This document shows positions 6,976 through 14,404 of a stretch of DNA of 14,719 nt, piece after piece. Each line of letters starts with the position of its first letter. The first letter of the stretch is position 1. Position numbers and translations under genes: made by a program. The stretch comes from an uncultured Acetatifactor sp. (GTDB lineage Bacteria > Bacillota > Clostridia > Lachnospirales > Lachnospiraceae). The notes under the pieces are model-generated. The model was not told the DNA's origin and ran no database searches. It worked only from the letters and a program-made list of their open reading frames with translations. The stretch covers positions 28,466 through 43,184 of the forward strand of contig CAQUWW010000015.1 in assembly GCA_948896875.1 (NCBI GenBank), written 5' to 3'.

Positions 6976-7920
6976 TTACCATATACCTTGCTCGTCAAAT
7001 AAGCGGGAAACCGCATTGGCAATCGTAATCAGTACCAGGCCTACCACAGACTGGAACAAGCCGATAGCTGTCGCACGGGCAAACTGGTTATTCTGAATAC
7101 CGGCACGATACACAAAAGTAGAAATAACATCACAGGTGTCCTGCACCAATGTATTTCCGATAATAAAGGGGCGGACAAAACCAATGGACATCATGCGCCC
7201 GATATTCATCACCAGCAATACGATAATCGTAGAACGAATGCCGGGAAGCGTAACATGCCAGATCTGCTGAAGCTTATTGGCGCCATCAATCTGAGCTGCT
7301 TCAAACAGGGTAGAATCAAGACCGGTAATTGCCGCAAGATACAGGATAGTACCCCAGCCCATCCCCTGCCACACTCCTACCAGCACATAAGTAAATGTCC
7401 ACCATGCACCATTGGTCAAAAAAGGTATATTGGTATCAATCAGTCCCCACTTGAGCAGTGTGGAGTTGATTGCGCCGGAGGTAGGAGCAAAAATTTCCAA
7501 TACCATACCACCGATAATAACCCAGGACAAAAAATGCGGCAGATACAAAAGCGTCTGGGAAATCTTCTTCAACCTGAGCATCCGCATCTCATTCAGTAAA
7601 ATGGCAAGTATAATCGGAACTGGAAACCCGAAAATCAAATCAAGGAAATTGAGCCATAAGGTATTACGAAGCGCAATTCCAAAATCCCGCATGCTGAACA
7701 CAAATTTAAAGTTCTCCAGACCAATTAATTTACTGCCCTTAATGCCAGCAAAAATATTGTATTTCTGAAAGGCAATAATCAGTCCCGCCATGGGCTTATA
7801 GCAGAAAATCACATACCAGAGAATTGGGACTGCCAACATTGCATACAATCTCCAGTCACGCCGCAGCCAGTAAAGTCCTCTGTTTCGTTTTGTCACCTTC
7901 GATAACCCCTGTTTCACCAT
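6976..7920 (-). CDS. Carbohydrate ABC transporter permease (LplB type)
   Basis: This is a 314-residue partner of the LplC-like subunit. It opens with a basic segment (residues 9-24), and the first span at 26-41 is followed by YKPMAGLIIAFQKYN, the diagnostic LplB N-terminal motif. LPHFLSWVIIGG (127-138) and the EAA loop at 206-229 (LFEAAQIDGANKLQQI, then VTLPGI) are both typical. It ends LFDEQGIW, again as in this subfamily. The start ATG 7920 follows AGGAGG at 7 nt. Only one base separates it from the GH115 stop, so hydrolase and importer are one transcript, a strong functional link. LplB/LplC proteins were first named for a putative lipoprotein/polysaccharide role in Bacillus subtilis; in gut Clostridia most are sugar importers. 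Confidence 0.93.
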   Translation of the reverse strand: MVKQGLSKVTKRNRGLYWLRRDWRLYAMLAVPILWYVIFCYKPMAGLIIAFQKYNIFAGIKGSKLIGLENFKFVFSMRDFGIALRNTLWLNFLDLIFGFPVPIILAILLNEMRMLRLKKISQTLLYLPHFLSWVIIGGMVLEIFAPTSGAINSTLLKWGLIDTNIPFLTNGAWWTFTYVLVGVWQGMGWGTILYLAAITGLDSTLFEAAQIDGANKLQQIWHVTLPGIRSTIIVLLVMNIGRMMSIGFVRPFIIGNTLVQDTCDVISTFVYRAGIQNNQFARATAIGLFQSVVGLVLITIANAVSRLFDEQGIW

Positions 7921-7921
7921 A

Positions 7922-10774
7922 CTACAACCTCCTCTTCTTTATATAACTCTCCTTTGGTCCAAGATAAGATTTGGGCAATTCGATGTCCTTTTCACTGAGA
8001 ACAATCCTTTCCAGTACAATGGCAGGACTCATGCCATAAAAGCGCAGATTATGAATCCCCTTTTCACAGAAAATCTCCTGTCGCACCACCTTACTGTTAT
8101 CCATGGCCTCCCGCTTCCACTGCTCGCTGAGGAAAAAAGGTATCTCCGGCCTTTCCACGGTATTGATGATTGCAATCACCCCATCATCCATGGAGTACCC
8201 TATGTACTGCTCCCGTTCGAATACCACCGGAGTCGATGGAGCCAGATAAAACCATAATTGATACGGTCCGGCATGCTTTGTTTCAAAATAATATTCCACA
8301 TATGGCCGCTCTTCCTGATTTCTGAAATCAACCGTACATGGAAATGCCTTAATTGCACTCCCAGTTCGCCCATAGGGCGATAAAATGCGAAAAGCCCCCT
8401 TCTCCACATCCCTTTTATTGCAAAAATGACTTGCCTCCATGGCAATATATCCATCATTTTCCAGAAAAACATTCTCCGGACTTTCCCTGTTTTCCGCTTC
8501 TACTCTGATTGCTGCGTTTGCACCGCTGTCGCTCTCAATAGAAAAGCTTCCCTCCACCTTTCCCTCAAAGAGTTCTCTGTGAATTTTTAATTCTATTCTA
8601 TCCCCGATCTTTACGGTCCCTGATACCTTAGAAAAGCTCATCCAGTTATCATCCGTATGAATGCAATAAGTAAAAGGCTGATCGCTTCCGTTAAAGATGT
8701 CAAATGCAATGCTGTCCACATCCGGCCGGAGGGCATTACGCCAGATCTGCGGCGTATCACACCAGAACAATCCCGTCATGTAATGCTCATCCTCGGCACG
8801 TGAGATCAGCATCCTCGGCTGATTGGCCGGAAAAACCGTATGCCGTATAGGATACTTGCAGTCTTCCTCATTCCAATTAGTAAATCCAATATGCTCGGAC
8901 AGACCAAAGCCATCATAATATCCGCTGTCAATCTGCTGATACTCCTCTATCAGCGCCTTATCCATTTCCACACATGCTGCAATCTGTTCAGCCAGCAAAT
9001 TGGCCTCAATCCGGTTTTGTCCGGCAAAAAGCTTATTTCTTCCTGCAAGTATCCACATTTTCATCAGATTTGCAGTTCCACAAGCAGGATAATACAGCAA
9101 TGCTATAAATGCAGACATATCCTGTTCCTGACAGTTTTCCTTCAGCTCTTCACATTTTCGCAGTATACCTTCTGAAATTTTCAGGATGTTTTCCGCTTCC
9201 CCAAAATGCAGGGGATGATAGACATCTGCATTCATAATCTCATGCTTCCGTTTGACCAGCAGGCCTGTATAGTCCCAGATTATCTGCTGTATCACATCCC
9301 TCTGAAACGCAGAAAATCCCTTTTTAAATTGTCTTTCTACCCATTCTTCAGTATACCGGACTGTGATTCCAGCATCCCTTCCTCCCCATTTCTCAATGTC
9401 ATAAGCCAGGTCCAGGAAAAAGGAAAGACCATATTCCTGTGTGCCGATATCCCCGATATTTGTCACCCAGATTTCTCTCACCCCAAACTCATAAGCCTGG
9501 GTCATCTGTTCCCATACCCGCGGCAGATAAGTTGACCCAATCCACTGATAAGAATATGCGCCGCCATGCATATCCATATGATAATAAATACCATACCCTC
9601 CTCTATGACTCCGCATATGCTCAGATGGCAGTGTTCTGGTATAACCAAAATTGTTGTCACTGAGCATCAACGTTACGCCTTCCAGTTCAGGGTCATTCAT
9701 CAATCCCCTGACATGCTCATTTCCGTAAAAAAATTCTTCCACTTCTGTAAACAGAACAATCTGTCTGGGTACCTGATTCAAATCCTCACAAATATTTTCC
9801 CGAATCAGCTGGTTCTGTGTCTTCAATACCTCCTGAAGCAGGCTGATATTATCTTCCAGCGTGGCCTCCTTTCCAAGAATCGCGCTGTCCCGCTCTCCCC
9901 GCATCCCCATAGTAATCACATTTTCAAAAGGTTTGTTGCGCCGAAGTCCGTCCCTCCAAAACCGGGTAATCCCGGCCCTGTTTTCTCGAAAGTCCCACGC
10001 ATCGCCATATATGGAATCTTTTCCCCGGACCAGGGTATATTCCTCCCCGCTTCGCATACAGGGCTCATGATGGGAGGTGCTCATCACAATTCCATATTCA
10101 TCTGCCAGCCTTGCGCTTTCCAACCCTGGTCCGTCCAGACTGAAATTGGAATTCCACATAGCCGGCCATAAATAATTCCCTTTTAGCCGGAGCAGCAGCT
10201 CAAATATTCGCTCATAGCATGCTGCATTTATTCCCCCGAAATGTTTTTCTGCCCATGTTCCAAAAGCAGGCCACTCGTCATTGATAAAAAAACCTCTATA
10301 TTTTACAGAAGGTTCCTTTGAAGTAAAATTATCCTGCTCTGTCAGAAAAGCATCTTTCCACTTCCGGGGCCACACATGGTTCCAGTTTACCAGTGGAGAC
10401 ACCCCCAACAACTCAGACAGGTGATAAAGGCCATAAATGGTTCCTCTTTTATCGCTTCCGGCAATTACCAATGCATGTTCAACACCCTCAATCGGGTTGT
10501 CGACAATCTGAAAGCTGTATACTTCCCACTTGTTTCTTATCGTTGCCAGATCAAGAATTCCTGCCTGTTCCAGCTCTTTCAGCATACTGCTGTGCCCAAG
10601 GGTTCCATACATTACCAGATTTTTACAGCTCTCTCCCCGGGCAAATTCTCCGGGGCAGTTTCCTGTTACCAGAGAAATATCTCTTTTTACCTGACTGGCA
10701 ACCCTTTTTACGCCATGAAATGCTTCTTTTTCATTTATAAAACAACACAAATGATTAAACTCTATCTTTGACAT
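7922..10774 (-). CDS. GH115 family alpha-glucuronidase, intracellular
   Basis: This is a 950-residue glycoside hydrolase of family 115. Known members remove glucuronic acid or 4-O-methylglucuronic acid alpha-1,2-linked to xylan or xylo-oligosaccharides. The N-terminal domain (about 1-150) is followed by the catalytic barrel: KYRGFFINDEWP (158-169), LKGNYLWPAMW (197-207), SHHEPC (234-239), GMRGERD (290-296), LFTEVEEFF (341-349), YYHMD (397-401) and VTNIGDIG (437-444). Asp166, Trp203, His235/236, Arg292, Glu344-347, Tyr398 and Asn439 are good candidates for the family's active-site set, by recalled alignment to BoAgu115A. The C-terminal beta domain (about 775-945, opening GYIAMEASHF) is normal for GH115. 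No signal peptide is visible, so the enzyme acts in the cytoplasm on imported oligosaccharides. Start ATG 10774 has AAGGAG close upstream. It is the first gene of the four-gene operon. Confidence 0.93.
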   Translation of the reverse strand: MSKIEFNHLCCFINEKEAFHGVKRVASQVKRDISLVTGNCPGEFARGESCKNLVMYGTLGHSSMLKELEQAGILDLATIRNKWEVYSFQIVDNPIEGVEHALVIAGSDKRGTIYGLYHLSELLGVSPLVNWNHVWPRKWKDAFLTEQDNFTSKEPSVKYRGFFINDEWPAFGTWAEKHFGGINAACYERIFELLLRLKGNYLWPAMWNSNFSLDGPGLESARLADEYGIVMSTSHHEPCMRSGEEYTLVRGKDSIYGDAWDFRENRAGITRFWRDGLRRNKPFENVITMGMRGERDSAILGKEATLEDNISLLQEVLKTQNQLIRENICEDLNQVPRQIVLFTEVEEFFYGNEHVRGLMNDPELEGVTLMLSDNNFGYTRTLPSEHMRSHRGGYGIYYHMDMHGGAYSYQWIGSTYLPRVWEQMTQAYEFGVREIWVTNIGDIGTQEYGLSFFLDLAYDIEKWGGRDAGITVRYTEEWVERQFKKGFSAFQRDVIQQIIWDYTGLLVKRKHEIMNADVYHPLHFGEAENILKISEGILRKCEELKENCQEQDMSAFIALLYYPACGTANLMKMWILAGRNKLFAGQNRIEANLLAEQIAACVEMDKALIEEYQQIDSGYYDGFGLSEHIGFTNWNEEDCKYPIRHTVFPANQPRMLISRAEDEHYMTGLFWCDTPQIWRNALRPDVDSIAFDIFNGSDQPFTYCIHTDDNWMSFSKVSGTVKIGDRIELKIHRELFEGKVEGSFSIESDSGANAAIRVEAENRESPENVFLENDGYIAMEASHFCNKRDVEKGAFRILSPYGRTGSAIKAFPCTVDFRNQEERPYVEYYFETKHAGPYQLWFYLAPSTPVVFEREQYIGYSMDDGVIAIINTVERPEIPFFLSEQWKREAMDNSKVVRQEIFCEKGIHNLRFYGMSPAIVLERIVLSEKDIELPKSYLGPKESYIKKRRL

Positions 10775-10810
10775 CGAAACTCCTTACCTATGATAAAGGC
10801 ATTGCTTTTA

Positions 10811-10829
10811 GTCCGGACAGCCCAGGGCT
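10811..10829. repeat. Two adjacent palindromes in the GH115 operon leader
   Basis: GTCCGGAC (10811-10818) is a perfect 8-bp palindrome and is directly joined to AGCCC-A-GGGCT (10819-10829), a palindrome with 5-bp arms around one base. They lie downstream of the predicted leftward -10, thus in the 5' leader or initial transcribed region of the GH115 operon, about 40 bp before the start codon. They could bind a repressor, or form a small RNA structure. No known operator consensus was matched. Confidence 0.4.
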
Positions 10830-10841
10830 TCTTTATTTATA

Positions 10842-10873
10842 ATTGTATCAATAGATATCCTGTATACGGTACA
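10842..10873 (-). promoter_or_regulatory. Predicted promoter and operator region of the GH115 operon
   Basis: On the - strand there is an extended -10, TGATACAAT (10842-10850), giving a leader of about 60 nt to the GH115 start. The -35 position (10865-10870, ACCGTA) is poor, as expected for a promoter that needs an AraC-type activator. The pseudo-palindrome TGTATACGGTACA (10861-10873; arms TGTA/TACA) covers that -35 position. It is a candidate activator or catabolite-control site, although it fits the cre consensus only loosely. Confidence 0.45.
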
Positions 10874-10891
10874 CGAAAAACTATATTTTTT

Positions 10892-10920
10892 TTGCAAAAT
10901 CCGACCTTGTGGTGTATAAT
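10892..10920 (+). promoter_or_regulatory. Sigma-A promoter of the AraC-type regulator gene
   Basis: TTGCAA (10892-10897) and TATAAT (10915-10920) are separated by exactly 17 nt. Transcription would start near 10926-10928 and give a leader of about 73 nt before ATG 11000. The -35 is preceded by a run of eight T, and a run of A lies further upstream. Confidence 0.7.
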
Positions 10921-10933
10921 TTGTAAAAGAAAA

Positions 10934-10964
10934 AGGACAGCTTATCCAAAAGATAAATTGTCCT
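10934..10964 (+). other. Leader hairpin upstream of the AraC-type gene
   Basis: Arms at 10934-10946 (AGGACAGCTTATC) and 10952-10964 (GATAAATTGTCCT) pair over 13 positions with one G-T wobble and one C-A mismatch, around the loop CAAAA. The hairpin starts a few bases after the predicted transcription start and ends 35 nt before the start codon. As DNA it is an inverted repeat just downstream of the promoter, so it may be an operator; as RNA it may stabilise the 5' end or affect translation. No T-run follows. Confidence 0.5.
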
Positions 10965-10999
10965 GCACCTGATAACAAATAGTATATAGAGAATCAGCC

Positions 11000-11884
11000 A
11001 TGAAAAAAGATATTCGTTGTAAATACAGTATTTTAGATAAAGACATCATCTGCGAGCATAAACTTGCCAGAGTTAATATTCCGTCTACGGTAACTCTCCA
11101 TAATCACGATGGGTATGAAATTATTCTGTTTCTAGGGGGAGAAGATATAAGCCTTTTTGTAGAGTCTGATGGAAAAGTCCTGGAACGCGGCGACCTGGTT
11201 TTTATCAACCCGTATGCCTTTCATGGACTAAAGATAACAGATATATCTCAATACGATAGAATTGTCATAAATATACGGGATCCCTACCTTCAGTCACTGA
11301 ATGATGAACATACCGATTTGTCCCTGTGTTTTCACAAAATGCCCGCAAAGCGCCTCAATGTAATTCATTTAAGCGAAGCCGAAATTGATCGTTATATGTC
11401 GATTGCTGTTAATCTGGAAAAAGTGCTATCTAGTCAGAATTATGGTCATACCATTCTGGCAAGAGCCTTCCTCTCCGAATTAATGGTTTTGGCAAACCAA
11501 TATGCGAAAACATTTCATACGCCTCGCTATTCTAATATCATGCCATCAATTGTCACAAAAACTTTTGAATTCATAGAAGAGAATATTACTTCTGACATTA
11601 CAGTAGAGAGTCTCGCTATACAATTTCATCATAATAGCGATTATCTGAGCCGGGCTTTCAAAACGGCAACCGGCTCATCCTTAAAACATTTTATAAATGC
11701 GAAAAAAATTTCTCTTGCTCAACAATATTTACGTCAGGGGTACCCCCCCTATGATGTTTGCTTTATGATTGGCTATAAAAATTACTCCAGCTTTTCCAGA
11801 CGCTTTTCCGAACAGATCGGACTTTCACCAAAGCAATACCAGTTAAGCAGCATGTCTATTCAAATGCCTTCGACACCGCTTTGA
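11000..11884 (+). CDS. AraC-family transcriptional regulator with cupin sensor domain
   Basis: This is a 294-residue cytoplasmic regulator. Residues about 20-95 form a cupin-like sugar-sensing fold (HNHDGYEIILFLGG at 34-47; GDLVFINPYAFHG at 64-76). Residues about 185-282 hold the two helix-turn-helix motifs of the AraC/XylS domain: ITVESLAIQFHHNSDYLSRAFK, then the second half with GYKNYSSFSRRFSEQIGLSPKQY (258-280), a classical ending. It is divergent from the GH115 operon and shares a 225-bp control region, so it is the likely local activator responding to an imported (glucurono)xylo-oligosaccharide. The ribosome site is weak (AGAGAA 10-15 nt upstream). One hand-counted line (11401-11460) gives 23 G/C of 60, lower than sampled lines in flanking genes. 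The stop lies 39 nt from the convergent FtsX-type gene. Confidence 0.92.
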   Translation: MKKDIRCKYSILDKDIICEHKLARVNIPSTVTLHNHDGYEIILFLGGEDISLFVESDGKVLERGDLVFINPYAFHGLKITDISQYDRIVINIRDPYLQSLNDEHTDLSLCFHKMPAKRLNVIHLSEAEIDRYMSIAVNLEKVLSSQNYGHTILARAFLSELMVLANQYAKTFHTPRYSNIMPSIVTKTFEFIEENITSDITVESLAIQFHHNSDYLSRAFKTATGSSLKHFINAKKISLAQQYLRQGYPPYDVCFMIGYKNYSSFSRRFSEQIGLSPKQYQLSSMSIQMPSTPL

Positions 11885-11923
11885 TTCCATATCCGACCGG
11901 ATCATGCAACTACTTTTCTCCTC

Positions 11924-13102
11924 TCACTCCAGCATGATTTCCTTCACGGATATTTTCCTGATTTTATCGGAAAAACAGTACATCACAGTTTCATAAAATA
12001 TCGTAAAAAGGACAAGCGAAAGCAGCATCATCGGAAAGTCAAATTCATATACCGGCATACCCTCTATATCCCGGAACACAACATCTACCATCAGCCTCAG
12101 AAGCCCATATTGATACCCTGTCCCCAGTGCAAATCCCACATACGCCATTGGACGATATACACCCAGAAGCGCCCCGGTGCACTCCTTCCGGGAATAGCCG
12201 AATACACGCATCATGGCAATGGTTTTTGTATTGCCTTTGATTACTGTGGCTATGGCCAGGAACAGCGTGGTGCATGCCAGAATCATTCCGATGATCAGCA
12301 TCATGATACCCATCATCACGCTGGCCAGCTCCTTCATGCCGGCGGACATCTGTGTCATGGAGGAAAAGCAGAATGAAGCAAAGGTAATAAAAAAGAGCAG
12401 GATTTTCTTTTCCCACAGTGTATGCTTCCTTAGATCTGTCAGAAAAGGCAGGTCTGTTTTGGCCTTTCCTGTTTTGGCCTTTCCTGTTTTAGGTTTTCCC
12501 GCTTTGACCCGGAGCTGTTGTCCATCCTTCAAAAGCAGCAGCACAGGCGCTTTCAGCTGGAAAAATGCATAGGCCACCGCCAGAACTGCAAACCCAATCG
12601 TTGGCAGCACCACAAAATACAGCAGAATGGTGGGATGGAATTGAATGACAATCTCGGGCAAAATTTTATCTTTATTCTGTAATTCATAAAACAATGGCAT
12701 CAGAAGAAACGCACCGCAAAAGCCCGGCAGCGCTCCGATGAGGACGCTGATTCCGAATATCCGAAAGCCCTTTGCTATCTTCAGATTGGAGTATCCCAGC
12801 GCTTTCAGAATGCCCAGCTCCTTTTTATGGGTATCTATGTAATGCTTGCAGTAAAAAAACAGCATCACCACAGAAGTCATAAGGAGGCATCCGCCGCTGA
12901 CCAGGCAGACCACCTTTGCCGTGGATACCTGGGCCTGATAGAAAAGCATTGCCGGTTCTGATGAAATTTTATTCTCTATCAGAAGGACATCAAAATAGAA
13001 ATTCAGGAACATGGTGCAGACCAGCACCGCACAGCAGGCAATAATGGAAATTCCAATCAGCTTTGCGCCGTCTTTGATTCCTACCACCATTTTACTCACC
13101 AT
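11924..13102 (-). CDS. FtsX-like ABC transporter permease, compact two-half form
   Basis: This is a 392-residue membrane protein with about eight hydrophobic spans (near 15-38, 63-85, 113-137, 158-183, 232-248, 262-288, 316-340, 357-377). It carries two FtsX-type cytoplasmic motifs, KKELGILKALGYSNLKIAK (93-111) and TKTIAMMRVFGYSRKECTG (292-310), so it has both halves of the usual roughly 600-800-residue two-FtsX permeases but only short extracellular loops. A basic linker at 199-216 contains tandem G-K-x-K-T repeats. The start ATG 13102 overlaps the ATPase stop by 7 nt, meaning co-expression. With the ATPase it should form an exporter or mechanotransmission-type complex (efflux, lipid or peptide handling). 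No substrate can be named. The short size could reflect a distinct subfamily rather than truncation, since both ends look complete. Confidence 0.85.
   Translation of the reverse strand: MVSKMVVGIKDGAKLIGISIIACCAVLVCTMFLNFYFDVLLIENKISSEPAMLFYQAQVSTAKVVCLVSGGCLLMTSVVMLFFYCKHYIDTHKKELGILKALGYSNLKIAKGFRIFGISVLIGALPGFCGAFLLMPLFYELQNKDKILPEIVIQFHPTILLYFVVLPTIGFAVLAVAYAFFQLKAPVLLLLKDGQQLRVKAGKPKTGKAKTGKAKTDLPFLTDLRKHTLWEKKILLFFITFASFCFSSMTQMSAGMKELASVMMGIMMLIIGMILACTTLFLAIATVIKGNTKTIAMMRVFGYSRKECTGALLGVYRPMAYVGFALGTGYQYGLLRLMVDVVFRDIEGMPVYEFDFPMMLLSLVLFTIFYETVMYCFSDKIRKISVKEIMLE
12454..12498 (-). repeat. 15-bp tandem repeat, three copies, inside the FtsX-type gene
   Basis: CTGTTTTGGCCTTTC occurs twice back to back (12454-12468, 12469-12483), and a third copy with 3 changes follows (12484-12498). 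In frame it encodes repeated Gly-Lys-x-Lys-Thr units in the linker between the two FtsX halves. The unit is a multiple of three, so copy number can change without breaking the frame. Confidence 0.9.
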
Positions 13103-13788
13103 CCTATCTCATATGCGTTCTTCCGTGATTGATTGCACTGGGTATCCACTATTCGTCCGCTGTTCATCCGGATAACGGTATTGGCCATCTCTGCAATATT
13201 CAGATTATGTGTCACCATCACGATAGTAAACCTGTATTCCTTCTGCAGCCTGCAGATATAATCCAGCACCTGTCTGCCTGTCTGTTCGTCCAGGGCGCCG
13301 GTTGGCTCATCCAGGAACAACACCTCCGGCTTTTTGGCAAGCGCTCTTGCAACAGCCACACGCTGCTGTTCTCCTCCGGAAAGTTCACCCGGATATTTTT
13401 TCCTCTTTTCTTCCAGCCCCACAGCCTTTATAATATCCGGATAGTCGGTATTCCCCGCCAGATCCGCTCCCATCCGGACATTCTTTTCCACCGTCAGATT
13501 GGACAGGAGATAGTATTGCTGAAAAATAAAGCCGACTTTTTCTCTTCGGAATGTCGTCAGTTCATTGTCCGACAGTTCCGTAATGTCCCTGCCGTCATAC
13601 TTTACACTGCCACTGTCCGGCTGTTCAAGGCCCGAAATGATGTTCAATAAAGTAGACTTGCCGGATCCTGAGGCGCCCAGGATAACAATAAAGTCTCCAT
13701 TTTCTATCTTTGTGCTGATTCCTTTCAATACCTGAAACCGATTCTCATGGGTTCCATAGCTTTTGGTTATTTCGTTTACCTCTATCAT
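13096..13788 (-). CDS. ABC transporter ATP-binding protein (LolD/MacB/SalX type)
   Basis: This is a 230-residue cytoplasmic ATPase. The motifs are complete: Walker A GASGSGKST (38-46), Q-loop Gln90, signature LSGGEQQ (136-142), Walker B VLFLDE (156-161), D-loop GALD and the H-loop His194 (VTHN). The sequence around the Q-loop (GFIFQQYYLLSNLTVEKNV) is typical of ATPases that partner FtsX-type permeases. The start ATG 13788 follows AAGGAGG at good distance and overlaps the TetR stop as ATGA, so it is translationally coupled. The same frame is open further upstream to 13956, but that stretch lies inside the TetR gene and lacks its own ribosome site. It powers the permease encoded next. Confidence 0.95.
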   Translation of the reverse strand: MIEVNEITKSYGTHENRFQVLKGISTKIENGDFIVILGASGSGKSTLLNIISGLEQPDSGSVKYDGRDITELSDNELTTFRREKVGFIFQQYYLLSNLTVEKNVRMGADLAGNTDYPDIIKAVGLEEKRKKYPGELSGGEQQRVAVARALAKKPEVLFLDEPTGALDEQTGRQVLDYICRLQKEYRFTIVMVTHNLNIAEMANTVIRMNSGRIVDTQCNQSRKNAYEIGW

Positions 13789-14357
13789 TTTCTGACCTCC
13801 TTCAACAGCGCCGTAAAGACCTCCGTCAGCATCCTGCCGATTTCCTCCTCTGTGAAAGCACACAGTCCGGTGGCACAAAGCACCGCAATTCCATGGGTAT
13901 AGATCCACAAATGCCGATACAGCCATTCGGAATCCTCCTGATTCAGCGGATAACAATTCCGGATGGATGCCAGAATCTGCAGATAATTCTCGTCAATTAC
14001 GGGAAGGACCTCCGTTACATCCGGCTTCCGCATCTGCTCCGTCATAAAGAGCAGCTGAAACAGCTTTGGCTCACTGCGCGCAAATTTAATATACTGCATC
14101 CCTACTCCCTTGAATGCAGGCATACCGGTCTGTTCCAGTCCGGCCGCCACATATCCGTCGTAGAGCCGCCTGGCAGCCGTCTCAACGCCTTGCCGCACTT
14201 CCTCCATGCTTTGAAATATGGTAAAAATCGGCCTCGCAGAGCTTCCAAGCTTATCTCCCAATGCTCTGGCCGTGAGGGCATCCCCACCGTTTTGTCTCAC
14301 AAGCTGCAACGCTGCTTCCATGATTTGCTCTTTTGTAAATTTTGCTTTTGGGGGCAT
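13785..14357 (-). CDS. TetR/AcrR-family transcriptional regulator
   Basis: This is a 190-residue regulator. The helix-turn-helix is at residues 8-50 (FTKEQIMEAALQLVRQNG, then LTARALGDKLGSSARPIFTIF). The variable ligand domain follows, with a C-terminal helical dimer region ending LLKEVRK. The start ATG 14357 is preceded by AAAGGAG at about 8 nt. It is the first gene of a three-gene operon with ATPase and permease, whose promoter carries a matching inverted repeat. It therefore probably represses its own operon until a ligand, perhaps the transporter substrate, binds. The ligand is unknown. Regulators in this arrangement often control efflux of antimicrobial compounds. Confidence 0.93.
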   Translation of the reverse strand: MPPKAKFTKEQIMEAALQLVRQNGGDALTARALGDKLGSSARPIFTIFQSMEEVRQGVETAARRLYDGYVAAGLEQTGMPAFKGVGMQYIKFARSEPKLFQLLFMTEQMRKPDVTEVLPVIDENYLQILASIRNCYPLNQEDSEWLYRHLWIYTHGIAVLCATGLCAFTEEEIGRMLTEVFTALLKEVRK

Positions 14358-14377
14358 GGCAGGTTCTCCTTTATTTG

Positions 14378-14403
14378 AAACATTTGTTTTGCAACATATG
14401 TTT
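14378..14403. promoter_or_regulatory. Candidate TetR operator over the transcription start
   Basis: The arms AAACATTTGTT (14378-14388) and AACATATGTTT (14393-14403) are inverted repeats matching at 10 of 11 positions, with a 4-nt spacer. The right arm holds a perfect 10-bp palindrome, AACATATGTT (14393-14402), and the left arm is the same with one change. The site begins 1 nt downstream of the -10 box on the - strand and spans the expected start point, a classic repressor position. Confidence 0.75.
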
Positions 14404-14404
14404 T

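Noticed and set aside
9566..10171. A 201-codon open frame on the + strand
   Set aside because: It is antisense within the GH115 gene, whose catalytic motifs lie in exactly this interval on the other strand.
10792..10975. Several GATAA words in the divergent region as a regulator site
   Set aside because: The word is short, irregularly spaced and expected by chance in AT-rich DNA; only the copies forming the leader hairpin were kept.
11891..11902. ATCCG-AC-CGGAT as a terminator between the AraC and FtsX genes
   Set aside because: The 5-bp arms have a 2-nt loop, too tight to form fully, and no clean T-run follows on either strand.
13789..13956. N-terminal extension of the ATPase to a start at 13956
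   Set aside because: The extension overlaps the TetR gene, and the ATG at 13788 has an ideal ribosome site and gives a standard ABC ATPase start.
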